DNA of 64,000 bases. Source: Roseicyclus sp. GTDB lineage: Bacteria; Pseudomonadota; Alphaproteobacteria; Rhodobacterales; Rhodobacteraceae. Below the pieces are notes generated by a model. That model was not told the origin of the DNA. It worked only from the letters and a program-made list of their open reading frames with translations, and made no database searches. This document shows, piece by piece, positions 29,638-39,933 of the stretch. The stretch lies in the NCBI GenBank assembly GCA_018401055.1, contig JAGYLB010000097.1, positions 19,505-83,504 of the forward strand, in the 5' to 3' direction. The position numbers were made by a program, and so were the translations under genes. Position 1 is the stretch's first letter, and each line of letters opens with the position of its first letter.

Positions 29638-30521
29638 ATGATCAACAAGCTCGAAATGTTCATCGCCGTCGCCAAGGAAGGCCATTTCGGCCGTGCCGCC
29701 GAAACCCTTGGCATCACGCAACCCACGCTGTCGACCGGCATCAAGCAGCTGGAGGAAATGCTGGGCGTGCAGCTGATCTTTCGCGGGTCGCGCTACGGGG
29801 GCCTCACTCCCGAAGGCGCGCGCGCGCTGGTCTGGGCGCGGCGGCTGGTCAGCGACAGCCGCGCTTTCGCGAAGAGATGCGCGTCAGCCGCCACGGCCTG
29901 TCGGGCCATCTGCGGTTGGCCGTCATCCCCACCGCGCTGACATGGGCGGCGCGCCTGTCGGCGCGCTTTTCCGAGCGCCACCCCAAGGCGCGGTTTACCA
30001 TCCTGTCGCGAACCTCGGTCGAGGTCCTGAAGATGCTGGAGAATCTGGAGGTCGACGCGGGCCTCTCCTATCTCGACAACGAGCCTTTGGGGCGCGTGAC
30101 GACCATGCCCATCTACACCGAGCGCTACATGCTTGTCTGCCACGAAAACAACCCGCTGGCCCTGCAGGCAGAGGTGACTTGGGCCGATCTGTCGGCTGAA
30201 AACCTTTGTCTTCTCACACCCGACATGCAGAACCGTCGCATCATCAACCAGTGCTTCATGGAGGCCGACGTGACCCCCGACGCGTTGGTCGAGGCCAATT
30301 CAACCGTGGTTCTGGCCGCCCATGTGGAACAGGGCGGCTGGGTCACGGTGCTGCCCTCCGACATGGCGCGGTTTTTGGCCACGGGCAAACGCATGGCCAT
30401 CGTGCCGATCACGGGCGGGCATGTGGAACATGTCGTGGGCCTGGTCGCGCCTTACCGCGAGCCGCACACACCGGTGTTGGCCGCGCTTCTGGCCGAGGCG
30501 GCGGCGCTTTCGTCGGTTTGA
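29638..30521 (+). CDS. LysR-family regulator of formate dehydrogenase (FdsR-like), frame broken once
   Basis: A regulator of about 294 residues. The N-terminal winged helix begins MINKLEMFIAVAKEGHFGRAAETLGITQPTLSTGIKQLE. The effector domain carries LRLAVIPTALTWAARLSARF. One C seems missing near 29868 (CTTTCGCGAAGAG). It lies immediately upstream of fdsG on the same strand, the usual place of the FdsR regulator of soluble formate dehydrogenase operons. The 134-bp gap to fdsG holds CATTCG/CGAATG repeats likely to be its binding sites. Identification as FdsR rests on context. Confidence 0.82.
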
Positions 30522-30567
30522 GAGGGGTGGCGCGTCGCTTGTGGCACCTGATGCGTCGCTGTTTGGT

Positions 30568-30617
30568 CATTCGAATTCCCTATCGAATGACGGATTAACG
30601 ATATTGATTACCGAATG
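30568..30617. promoter_or_regulatory. Inverted CATTCG/CGAATG repeats, candidate FdsR operator
   Basis: CATTCG-AATTCCCTAT-CGAATG (30568-30589) is an inverted repeat with 6-bp arms, and another CGAATG lies at 30612-30617, followed after 38 bp by fdsG. The A+T-rich stretch between them could contain the promoter. Repeated dyads of this kind upstream of the target gene are typical of LysR regulators. Confidence 0.5.
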
Positions 30618-30655
30618 AAACTCGGCACTCTGGGCTCAGTCGACCGGAGCTTGCC

Positions 30656-31132
30656 ATGCCACCCACAGCCGCCCCGCACGGGACCCCCGAGGCCCCCGCT
30701 ATCGCGCGTATCATCGCCGATCATCTTGGAATGGAGGGGCCGCTCCTGCCGATCTTGCATGCGGTGCGAGCGGAATTCGGCCATGTGCCGGCGACAGCCC
30801 ATGCCGCCATTGCGGCAGCCCTGAACATCACCCGGGCGGAACTGCATGGCGTCATCAGCTTCTACCATGATTTCAAGGACAAGCCCGCAGGGCGTCATGT
30901 CGTCAGGATCTGCCGCCCGAGGCCCGTCAGGCCGTCGGCGGCGCGGCCTTGTCGCAAGCCGTTCTGGACCGGCTTGGCCTCGACGCACACGGCACCACAC
31001 CCGACGGCCGCGTGACGGTGGAGGCCGTCTATTGCCTTGGCCTGTGCGCCTGCGGGCCCGCGGCGATGGTCGATGGCGCGCTCATGGGGCGGGCGACGCC
31101 CCGAGGCGCTGCTGGCGGGGCTGGGCGCATGA
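30656..31132 (+). CDS. fdsG: NAD-linked formate dehydrogenase gamma subunit, frame broken twice
   Basis: NuoE-like subunit carrying one [2Fe-2S] cluster, about 158 residues after repair. [39 protein letters not shown] is the family core. The ligands should be C-x4-C and C-x3-C. The second pair, [11 protein letters not shown], is present. In the first pair the second ligand reads as Arg ([11 protein letters not shown], codon CGT at 30925) where a Cys (TGT) is expected. Indels are near 30912 (missing G) and 31100 (extra C). The stop overlaps the fdsB start (ATGA). Confidence 0.85.
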
Positions 31133-32615
31133 AGGTTTATGTGCCGCGCGACGCGGCCGCCCGCGCGCTGGGGTCCGATGGGGTTGCGGCCGCCTTTGCG
31201 GCAGCGGGGCATGACGTGATCCGCAATCGGCTCGCGCGGGATGATCTGGCTGGAGCCTTTGGTCGAGATCGGAGGGCTGCGCCGCGCCTATGGGGCGGTC
31301 ACCCTTCGGATGTGCCCGGCATCTTGTCGGGCACGGTCGAAAGCCTTGGCCCGGTCGAGGATATCCTCTTCGCGCGCCAGACGCGCCTGACCTTTGCCCG
31401 CTGCGGGCTCATCGACCCGCTGGACCTGAAAGATTACGAGGCCCATGGCGGGCTTGCTGGTCTGCGCCGCGCGCTGGAGCTTGGTGCCGAGGGGATCGTG
31501 GCCGAGGTCAAGGCGAGTGGGTTGCGCGGGCGCGGTGGGGCGGGCTTTCCCACCGGCGTGAAGTGGAGACGGTGGCGCGCGCGCAGGCGGACCGGAAATA
31601 CATCGTGTGCAATGCGGACGAGGGGGACAGCGGCACCTTTGCCGACCGGATGCTGATGGAGGGCGACCCGCTGTCTCTTATCGAGGGCATGGTGATCGCG
31701 GGGCTGGCCGTGGGGGCCGCCAAGGGCTTTGTCTACATCCGCTCGGAATATCCCGATGCCATCGCGGTGATGGGCCGCGCGGTAGAGATGGCGCGCAAGA
31801 CCAACATCTTGGGCGCTGTTCTTGGAACATCGCATGAGTTCGACATCGAGATCCGCGTCGGCGCCGGCGCCTATGTCTGTGGGGAGGAGACTAGCCTTTT
31901 GAACTCGCTCGAGGGCAAGCGCGGCGTGGTGCGGGCCAAGCCGCCGCTGCCCGCGCTGGAAGGATTCATGGGGCGGCCCACGGTGGTCAACAACGTGCTG
32001 AGCCTTGGCACCATCCCGGTGATCTTGGCACAAGGCGCGGCGCAGTACTCGGGCTTCGGCCTTGGCCGGTCGCGCGGCACCATGCCGATCCAGATCGCGG
32101 GGAATGTGGCGCGGGGCGGGCTTTTCGAGACGGCTTTCGGGATGCCCTTGGGCGACTTGGTGACTGACATCGCGGGTGGCACCGCCACCGGCCGCCCGGT
32201 CAAGGCGGTGCAGGTCGGTGGGCCGCTGGGGGCCTGGTTTGCGCCTGCCAAGTTCGACACGCCCTTTGGCTACGAGGAGTTCGACGGGCAGGGCGGCTTG
32301 ATCGGGCATGCGGGCATCGTGGTGGTCGATGACAGTGCTGACATGGCCCAATTGGCGCGGTTCGCCATGGAATTCTGCGCCATCGAGAGCTGCGGGAAAT
32401 GCACGCCCTGCCGGATCGGGGCCGTGCGCGGCGTGGAGACGATCGACCGGATCTTGGCGGGCGACGGGGCGGCCGTGCCGCTGCTGGTCGATCTGTGCGA
32501 GACGATGAAACATGGCTCGCTTTGCGCGCTGGGGGGCTTCACGCCCTATCCGGTGATGAGCGCGCTGGAGCAGTTCCCCGAGGAATTCGGCGGGTTGCGG
32601 GAGGCGGCGGAGTGA
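31129..32615 (+). CDS. fdsB: NAD-linked formate dehydrogenase beta subunit, frame broken three times
   Basis: NuoF-like diaphorase subunit of about 495 residues. It binds FMN and NAD and passes electrons from formate to NAD. The N-terminal part ([14 protein letters not shown]) is a thioredoxin-like extension. [16 protein letters not shown] and [21 protein letters not shown] bind NAD and [20 protein letters not shown] follows, and [12 protein letters not shown] holds the [4Fe-4S] cluster. A compensated pair of indels lies at about 31230 and 31303, and a single missing base at about 31566. It lies between fdsG and fdsA. Confidence 0.88.
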
Positions 32616-32712
32616 GAGGTTTCGCTGTCTGCGGCATCGACCCATGCGAGGGGCCAGCCCCTCGCGCTCCCCGGGATATTTTTGAAACAGAGAAGCAGGG
32701 GCGCGTCGGGTC

Positions 32713-35626
32713 ATGAAGGATTTCATCATTCCCTGGGGGGACGACCGCGACATGGGCACACCTGCCAAGGAGGGTCCGCCTGTCAGCCTGATGATCGACG
32801 GGTTCGAGGTGACGGTGCCCGAAGGGACAAGCGTGATGCGGGCGGCTGCCATCGCCGGCATTGCGGTGCCGAAGCTCTGTGCGAGCGACAACCTGGAGGC
32901 TTTCGGGTCCTGCCGCCTGTGTGTGGTCGAGATTGAGGGGCGGCGGGGAACGCCCGCGTCTTGCACCACACCGGTGGCTGCGGGGATGGTGGTCCGGACG
33001 CAGTCGGAGCAGGTGAAGAAGATCCGCAAGGGGGTGATGGAGCTTTACATCTCGGACCATCCGCTCGATTGCCTGACCTGCAGCGCCAATGGCGATTGCG
33101 AGTTGCAGGACATGGCGGGTGCCGTGGGCTTGCGCGACCAGCGCTATATCGCGCCTGCGGGGGGGATGCGGACCCATTTCGCGGCACGCGACACCAGCGG
33201 GCAGGTAAACCGCGAGTGGCTGCCAAAGGACGACAGCAACCCCTATTTCACCTATGATCCGGCCAAGTGCATCGTGTGCAATCGCTGCGTGCGCGCCTGC
33301 GAAGAGGTGCAGGGGACGTTTGCGCTGACGATTCAAGGGCGCGGGTTCGAGAGCCGCGTTTCGGCGGGCGGCGTGGGCGACGATTTCCTGGCCTCCGATT
33401 GCGTGAGCTGCGGGGCTTGCGTGCAGGCCTGCCCGACGGCGACCCTGCAGGAGAAGTCGGTGATCGAACTGGGCACGCCGACGCGGTCGGTGATCACCAC
33501 CTGCGCCTATTGCGGGGTGGGCTGCTCGTTCAAGGCGGAGCTGAACGGGGACGAGCTGGTGCGGATGGTGCCCTACAAGCATGGGTCGGCCAATCGCGGG
33601 CATTCCTGCGTCAAGGGGCGCTTTGCCTATGGCTATGCGACGCATGCCGACCGCATCCTCAAACCCATGATCCGCGAGCGGATCGAGGACCCTTGGCAGG
33701 AGGTCAGCTGGGAAGAGGCGCTGGGCTTTGCGAGCGCCAAGCTGCGGGGCATTCAGTCCAAGTATGGGCGCAAGTCGGTGGGGGTGATCACCTCGTCGCG
33801 CTGCACCAACGAGGAAACCTATCTGGTGCAGAAGCTGACGCGGGCGGTGTTTTTGAACAACAACACCGACACTTGCGCGCGCGTCTGCCATTCGCCGACG
33901 GGCTATGGCTTGGGCCAGACCTTCGGCACCAGCGCGGGGACGCAGAATTTTGACTCCGTTGCCGAGGCCGATGTGGTTGTGGTGATCGGGGCGAACCCGA
34001 CCGATGGGCACCCGGTCTTTGCTTCGCGGCTGAAAAAGCGCGCTGCGGGCAGGCGCGAAGCTGATCGTGATCGACCCGCGCCGGATTGATCTGGTCAAGA
34101 CGGCGCATATCGAGGCCGCTCACCATCTGCCGCTCCGCCCCGGAACCAATGTCGCTGTCGTCACCGCTATGGCGCATGTGATCGTGACCGAGGGGCTGTT
34201 CGACGAAGACTTCATCCGCGCCCGCTGCGACTGGGACGAATTCGCCGAATACGCCGAGTTCGTGAGCGATCCGCGTCATTCGCCCGAGGCGACAGGGCTG
34301 CTGACCGGGGTTCCTGCTGCCGATCTGAGGGCGGCGGCGCGCCTCTATGCCACGGGCGGCAACGGGGCGATCTATTATGGGCTGGGGGTGACGGAGCATT
34401 CCCAAGGCTCCACCACCGTGATGGCGATTGCCAACCTCGCCATGCTGACCGGCAATATCGGGCGCGACGGCGTCGGCGTGAACCCGCTGCGCGGGCAAAA
34501 CAACGTGCAAGGCTCGTGCGACATGGGGTCGTTCCCGCATGAATTGCCGGGGTATCGCCATGTGAAAAACGCGGATGTGCGCGCGATCTTTGAAGGCGTT
34601 TGGGGTGTGGAGATCGACCCGGAGCCGGGTTTGCGCATTCCCAACATGCTTGATGCCGCCGTGTCCGGCAGCTTCAAGGGGCTCTATTGTCAGGGCGAGG
34701 ATATCTTGCAATCCGACCCCGACACGCGCCATGTCTCGGCGGGGCTGGCGGCGATGGAATGCGTGATCGTCCATGACCTGTTCCTGAACGAAACGGCAAA
34801 TTACGCCCATGTCTTCCTGCCCGGCTCGACCTTTCTGGAAAAGGACGGGACCTTCACCAATGCCGAGCGTCGCATCAACCGCGTGCGCCGCGTGATGGCG
34901 CCGCGCAATGGCTATGCGGATTGGGAAATCACCCAGATGCTCGCAAACGCGATGCTGGCGGCCGAGGGGCGGCCGCTCTGGCATTACACCCATCCCGCCC
35001 AGATCATGGAAGAAATCGCGGCGACGACGCCGGGCTTCGCCCATGTCGATTACGAGCTGCTGGAGGAAAAGGGGTCGGTGCAATGGCCCTGCAACGACGC
35101 CGCGCCCGAGGGCACGCCGATCATGCATGTCGAGGGCTTCGTGCGCGGCAAGGGTCGGTTCATCGTCACCGAATATGTGGCGACGGAAGAAAAGACCGGG
35201 CCGCGCTTTCCGCTCTTGCTGACCACGGGGCGCATCCTGAGCCAATACAACGTCGGGGCGCAGACGCGGCGGACGCAGAACACCGTCTGGCATGACGAGG
35301 ATGTGCTGGAAATCCACCCCCATGACGCCGAGGTGCGCGGCGTGAAGGAAAGCGATTGGGTCAAGCTGGCGTCGCGCTCGGGTGAGACGGCGCTGCGCGC
35401 GCATCTGACCGACAGGGTCAGCCCCGGCGTGGTCTACACGACCTTTCACCACCCCACGACGCAGGCAAATGTCATCACCACCGATTATTCCGACTGGGCC
35501 ACGAATTGCCCGGAATACAAGGTGACGGCGGTGCAGGTGGGTCTGTCGAACGGGCCGACGGATTGGCAGCTTGAGTATGAGGCGCAGGCTGAGCAATCGC
35601 GCCGCATCCTGCCGGCCGCTGAGTAA
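32713..35626 (+). CDS. fdsA: NAD-linked formate dehydrogenase alpha subunit, frame broken once
   Basis: Molybdenum catalytic subunit, about 970 residues. N-terminal [2Fe-2S] domain (LCASDNLEAFGSCRLCVVEIEG), His-Cys3 cluster (HPLDCLTCSANGDCELQ), two ferredoxin clusters (CIVCNRCVRAC, CVSCGACVQACP) and the Mo-domain cluster (CAYCGVGC). The Mo ligand is Cys392 in ARVCHSPTGYGLG, so this is a Cys and not a selenocysteine enzyme. Near 34045 the frame breaks at KKR/AGAKLIVIDPRRIDLVKTAH. The molybdopterin-binding C-terminus (RTQNTVWHDEDVLEIHPHDAE) is intact. It oxidises formate to carbon dioxide in the cytoplasm with FdsBG. Confidence 0.92.
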
Positions 35627-35634
35627 TGCTGCAG

Positions 35635-36814
35635 TCAAGCCGCCTTTTGTGCAGGGCAGTACGGCTGTCTGGAGTTGAGCATTGCCCAAAGCACGGTGAC
35701 GCGTCTTCGTGCGAGGGCGATTATGGCTTGTGTGTGGAGTTTTCCTTCTCGTCGCTTACGCTGGTAGTAGGCGAGCGAGACGGGATCGCGGGTCATCACC
35801 GCGCAGAAGGCACTCTGGAACAGGGCGCGCTTGAGCGCCCTGTCTCCACCCGTGGCGCGGCGAAGCGTGCGGCTGCGTCCGGACTGGCGGAGAACCGGGG
35901 CGAGACCGCGGCTGCGGCCAGCGCGTCCGCCGAATGAAAGCGTTGGATCGTTCCGAGATGAGCCAGGAATTCTGCCGCAAGTACCACCCCCATCCCCGGC
36001 AGCGAACGGATGAGGGCGCCGTCAGGGTGGACGGCGAGCAACGCTTCGAGCTCCGGTCGATAGCCGCGATCCGGGTTTTTGCGGCGGAGGCTTCGGCCGC
36101 CAGCTCGCGGATCAGCTCGGCGGCGATCGCCTCGCCCGGCACGGCGATGGTCTGGGTCTTTGCGATCCCGACAACCTCGTCGGCGAGCGCCCGGGTATCG
36201 CGCAGGTGCGGGGTGCGATCGAGGTGGGCTGCGATCCGCCGCGCACCGGCGGCGCGGATCTCGGAGGGTGTAACGTAGCGGGTCAAAAGCGCAATGGGGG
36301 CCTTCTTCGTGACGTCGAGCCTCCGTTCCAGTCCGGGATGTACCTGGGAAAGAAGTTGCCGCAACCGCGACAGGCGGCGAGTCTGGTCCACGACCAGATC
36401 GCCCCGGCGCGAAACCAGAAGGCGCAGCGCGACAGTCGTGGCGTCGTCGCGCAGGATCGGGCGCAACCCTGGACGCGTGCGCGCGAGGTCGGCGATAGTG
36501 CGCGCATCGCGCGGATCGGACTTGCGCTCTCCCCCGGCATAGCCCTGTCCGGCGCGGTTGACCGCGATCCCGGGGACATGGACGAGCGCCAGACCCTCGC
36601 CCGCGAGCACCGCTTCGAGAAAGGTTGCGATGGAGCCCGTGACATCCAGGGCGACGATGACCTCATCGCCGAGCGCCTTGAGACCCTGGGCCAGTGCCAC
36701 GAGGGCGGCCTGATCGTTCACGACCGCGCCATCATGGACGATGCGGGCCTGTTCATCGACGGCGATGACCCAATGGGTCTCCTTGGCCACGTCGATGCCG
36801 ACAAAAACGGGCAT
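35635..36814 (-). CDS. IS110-family transposase (DEDD recombinase), frame broken
   Basis: About 393 residues after frame repair. The RuvC-like DEDD domain begins MPVFVGIDVAKETHWVIAV (first Asp) and continues with VIVALDVTGSIATFLEAVL and KSDPRDARTIADLART. The C-terminal Tnp_20 domain with the catalytic Ser is seen as LIRSLPGMGVVLAAEFLAHLG. The last part (VSLAYYQRKRREGKLHTQAIIALARRRV) is in yet another frame. Breaks are near 36025 and 35870. IS110 enzymes use a DEDD centre plus a serine and are guided by an RNA encoded in the element. The start codon at 36814 is preceded by AGGAGG. Confidence 0.85.
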
Positions 36815-37040
36815 GCTTCAATCCTCCTGTGCAACCCTCCATCTTCGCGCACTCCCGGTCTCGCCGTCATCGCCTTACACAGCCATCGAGGGCATCGAGC
36901 AATCAGCAGTCGAACCGAGTTGGCGACGTGGGCGGAACAGCGGCTGGAGCCTTTGAAGGCAGCCAGAGTGACACCCATACCCCGCCACCCGTGCTCTCTC
37001 AGTCTCACACAGTCCGAGAAAACACGCAGCAACAAGGTAA
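36815..37040 (-). ncRNA. Candidate bridge RNA region of the IS110 element
   Basis: This is non-coding DNA upstream of the recombinase on the same strand. In IS110 elements such as IS621 this left-end region encodes the bridge RNA whose two loops pair with target and donor DNA. The length of about 225 bp is suitable, and no credible ORF is present on the minus strand. I did not fold it, and the ends of the RNA are unknown. Confidence 0.35.
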
Positions 37041-37046
37041 GGCCGA

Positions 37047-37858
37047 ATGAGGGCGAGCCGGTCCATATCCGCGCGAGCGCTTGGCCCCGAGGGGGCACGC
37101 GCCATAGCCCGCTCGTTGCCCGAGGAGGTGCCGGTTGCCATCACCTGCAACGGCTCGACGCAGGCGGTTATGATGTGCACCCCGGCCGATCTGGAGGATT
37201 TTGCGACAGGCTTCGCCTTTACCGAAGGCTACGCGACGCCGTCCCAGATCGAAAGCATCGAGATCATCGAGGTCGACCACGGGATCGAAGCGCGGCTCTG
37301 GATCGCGGAGGAAGCGGTTGCCGCTCTGGGCGCAAGGCGGCGCGCGATGCTGGGGCCGGTTGGCTGCGGGCTTTGCGGGATCGAAAGTCTGGAACAGGCC
37401 CTGCGCGATTTGCGGCCTGTGACGGCCCAACTCTCGCTAACCGCTGATGACGCCGCAGGCGCTGGTGAGGCGCTGCGCGCGCATCAGCCTTTGCATGATC
37501 TGACGCAGGCGGTGCATGCGGCTGGATTTTTCATCCCCGGTCAGGGTATCGTAATAGCACGGGAGGATGTCGGGCGGCACAATGCGCTCGACAAGCTCAT
37601 CGGGGCGGCGCTGCGGGCAGAGATCGACCCTGCCTGTGGCGCCGTCGTGATCACCAGCCGTGTCTCGGTCGAGATGGTGCAAAAGACGGTGCTGGCGGGC
37701 AGCGCCATCTTGATCGCCGTTTCCGCCCCCACTGCGCAGGCGCTGCGCGTGGCCGAGGCTGCTGGGTTGACGGTCGCGGCCTTGGCGCGCGCGGACGGAT
37801 CGAGGTGTTCACCCACCCCCACAGGATCAAGGAGGGAGCCGTCGATGTCGTCGCCTGA
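37047..37858 (+). CDS. fdhD: Formate dehydrogenase sulfurtransferase FdhD (FdsC), frame broken near end
   Basis: Chaperone that hands sulfur from cysteine desulfurase to the bis-MGD cofactor of FdsA. LPEEVPVAITCNGSTQAVMMCTPADLEDFATGFAFTEGY is the family N-terminus. PVGCGLCGIESLEQAL holds the CxxC sulfur-transfer pair. AREDVGRHNALDKLIG and TSRVSVEMVQKTVLAGSAILIAVSAPTAQAL are conserved core blocks. Near 37800 one T is missing (GGATCGAG for GGATTCGAG); restored, the protein ends [19 protein letters not shown] at 37858, overlapping fdsD. Without repair it runs into fdsD as a false fusion. It sits directly after the IS110 element, which may separate it from its promoter. Confidence 0.88.
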
Positions 37859-38051
37859 CAAGCTGATCCGCATGGCCAACCAGATCGCCGTCTTCTTTCA
37901 CAGCCAGCCCGGCCCTGATCAGGCCGAGCGGGTGGCCGCCCATCTGAACGATTACTGGGGGCCCGAGATGCGGGCGGATCTCAAGGCCAAGGCCAAGACG
38001 CAAGAGGCCGAACTGGACGTGCTGGTGCGACAGGCGCTGCCGCTGATCTGA
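37845..38051 (+). CDS. fdsD: NAD-linked formate dehydrogenase delta subunit
   Basis: 68 residues: [21 protein letters not shown], then [18 protein letters not shown] and VRQALPLI. This is the standard FdsD family, a small soluble protein needed for activity or maturation of FdsGBA. The start overlaps the repaired fdhD end by 14 bp, and a GGAGGGAG sequence lies about 8 bp upstream. It is the last gene of the fds operon. Confidence 0.88.
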   Translation: MSSPDKLIRMANQIAVFFHSQPGPDQAERVAAHLNDYWGPEMRADLKAKAKTQEAELDVLVRQALPLI

Positions 38052-38160
38052 GACGCGGGCGGGTCTTGGGAAAGGGGTTGTGGGGCGGTGGCCTCCTCCG
38101 CTACCAAGGGCGCAGGCCGTTCCACTATGCGGCCCAAGGTTTCACTATATGGAACACGTC

Positions 38161-39933
38161 ATGTCCAACACCCGCGCGAACCGCCGATACCGCAGCCAGG
38201 AATGGTTCGACAATCCCAACAACCCCGGCATGACGGCCCTCTATCTGGAGCGCTACCAGAACCAGGCTTTCACCCAAGGCGAATTGCAGGCCGAAAAGCC
38301 GATCATCGGCATTGCGCAGACGGGCAGCGATCTGGTGCCGTGCAACAAGATCCATGTCTTCCTGATGGACCGGATCAAGGCTGGCATCCGCGACGCGGGC
38401 GGCATTCCGATGGAATTTCCGGTCCACCCGATTCAGGAAACCGGCAAACGGCCCACGGCGGCGCTGGACCGCAACCTGCAATACCTGAGCCTTGTCGAGG
38501 TGCTGCATGGCTACCCGATCGACGGGGTGGTGCTGACCACGGGCTGCGACAAGACCACGCCTGCGATGTTGATGGGGGCGGCCACGGTCGATCTGCCCGC
38601 CATCGCGCTGAACGGCGGGCCGATGCTGGATGGCTGGTGGCAGGGCAAGCGGGCGGGGTCGGGCACGATCATCTGGGAAAGCCGCCGCCTGATGGCCGAG
38701 GGCAAGATCGGCTACGAGGAATTCATGGCGCGCGCCTGCGCCTCCTCGCCGTCCTTGGGGCATTGCAACACGATGGGCACGGCCTCCACCATGAACGCGT
38801 TGGCCGAGGCGCTGGGCATGACCCTGCCGGGTGCCGCCGCCATCCCTGCGCCTTTTCGCGAGCGGATGGAGATGGCCTATGCTGACCGGGCGCCGCATCG
38901 TGGAGATGGTGGAGGCCGATCTGAAACCCTCCGACATCCTGACGCAGGCGGCCTTCCTGAACGCGATCAAGGTCAATACCGCCATCGGCGGATCGACCAA
39001 CGCGCCGCCCCATTTGGCCGCCATCGCGCGCCATGCGGGGGTGGACTTGGATGTGACGGATTGGCAGGAGCATGGGCTGGACCTGCCTTTGCTCGTCAAC
39101 ATGCAGCCAGCCGGTGAATATCTGGGCGAGAGCTTTTTCCGCGCAGGCGGTGTGCCTGCGGTGATGGGCGAGTTGCTGGAGGCGGGGCATCTGGATGGCA
39201 GTGTGATGACGGCCAGCGGCAAGCCTTTGGCCGAGGCGCTGGGCGGGGCGCGCAGCGTGGACACCGATGTGATCCGCCCTGTCGAGCGTCCGATGCGCGA
39301 ACGGGCGGGGTTCGCGGTGCTGTCGGGCAACCTGTTCGACAGCGCCTTGATGAAAACCAGCGTGATTTCCGCCGATTTCCGCGCGCGCTTCCTGAAAGAT
39401 GGCGTCTTCGAAGGCCGCGCCGTGGTTTTCGAAGGCCCCGAGGATTACCACGACCGGATCAACGATCCCGCGCTCGAGCATCGACGAGACGACGATGCTG
39501 TTCATCCGCAACGTGGGCTGTGTCGGCTATCCCGGCTCGGCCGAGGTGGTGAACATGCAGCCGCCCGATGCGTCTGGTGCGCGCGGGCATCCGTCACCTG
39601 CCGACCGTGGGTGACGGGCGGCAATCGGGCACATCGGAAAGCCCTTCGATCCTGAACGCCTCGCCCGAGGCGGTGGTGGGCGGCGGCCTGGCGCTCCTGC
39701 AGACCGGCGACCGGGTGCGGTTGGACCTCAACGCCGGACGGCTGGACGCCTTGGTGCAGGAGGCCGAGTGGCAGGCCCGCCGCGACGCGTGGCAACCGCC
39801 CCAGATCGTGCACCAGACGCCCTGGCAGGAGATCTACCGCACCCATGTCGGGCAATTGGCGCAAGGCGGCTGTCTGGAACTGGCGACGGCCTATCAGCGC
39901 ATCGCCAAGGACCTGCCGCGCGACAATCACTAG
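38161..39933 (+). CDS. IlvD/Edd-family sugar-acid dehydratase (xylonate-dehydratase-like), frame broken three times
   Basis: About 590 residues after repair. The N-terminus ([30 protein letters not shown]) and [80 protein letters not shown] and [21 protein letters not shown] match the xylonate/arabonate dehydratase branch, close to Caulobacter XylD, rather than true IlvD. The three cluster cysteines are present (PCNK, TGCDK, GHCN). Breaks are near 38878, 39478 and 39571. It probably dehydrates D-xylonate or a similar aldonate. Its stop TAG is completed by the first base of the IS630 element. Confidence 0.85.

Larger units (their letters stand above)
35627..37040 (-). mobile_element. IS110-family insertion element inside the fds operon
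   Basis: One transposase gene and about 225 bp of upstream non-coding DNA lie between the fdsA stop (35626) and the fdhD start (37047). In fds operons these two genes are normally adjacent, so the element separates fdsA from fdhD-fdsD. No terminal inverted repeats are seen, as expected for IS110. The exact ends are uncertain by about 10-20 bp: the left end must lie within a few bases of the fdsA stop and the right end close to the fdhD start. The element is opposite in direction to the operon. Confidence 0.8.

Noticed and set aside
33788..35689. A 633-codon minus-strand frame opposite fdsA
   Set aside because: fdsA motifs are unambiguous on the plus strand; the antisense translation is Arg/His-rich and has no family features.
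37047..38051. An apparent FdhD-FdsD fusion protein
   Set aside because: The fusion arises from one missing T near 37800; in the other frame FdhD ends with the family-typical tail and overlaps an FdsD start with its own ribosome-binding site.
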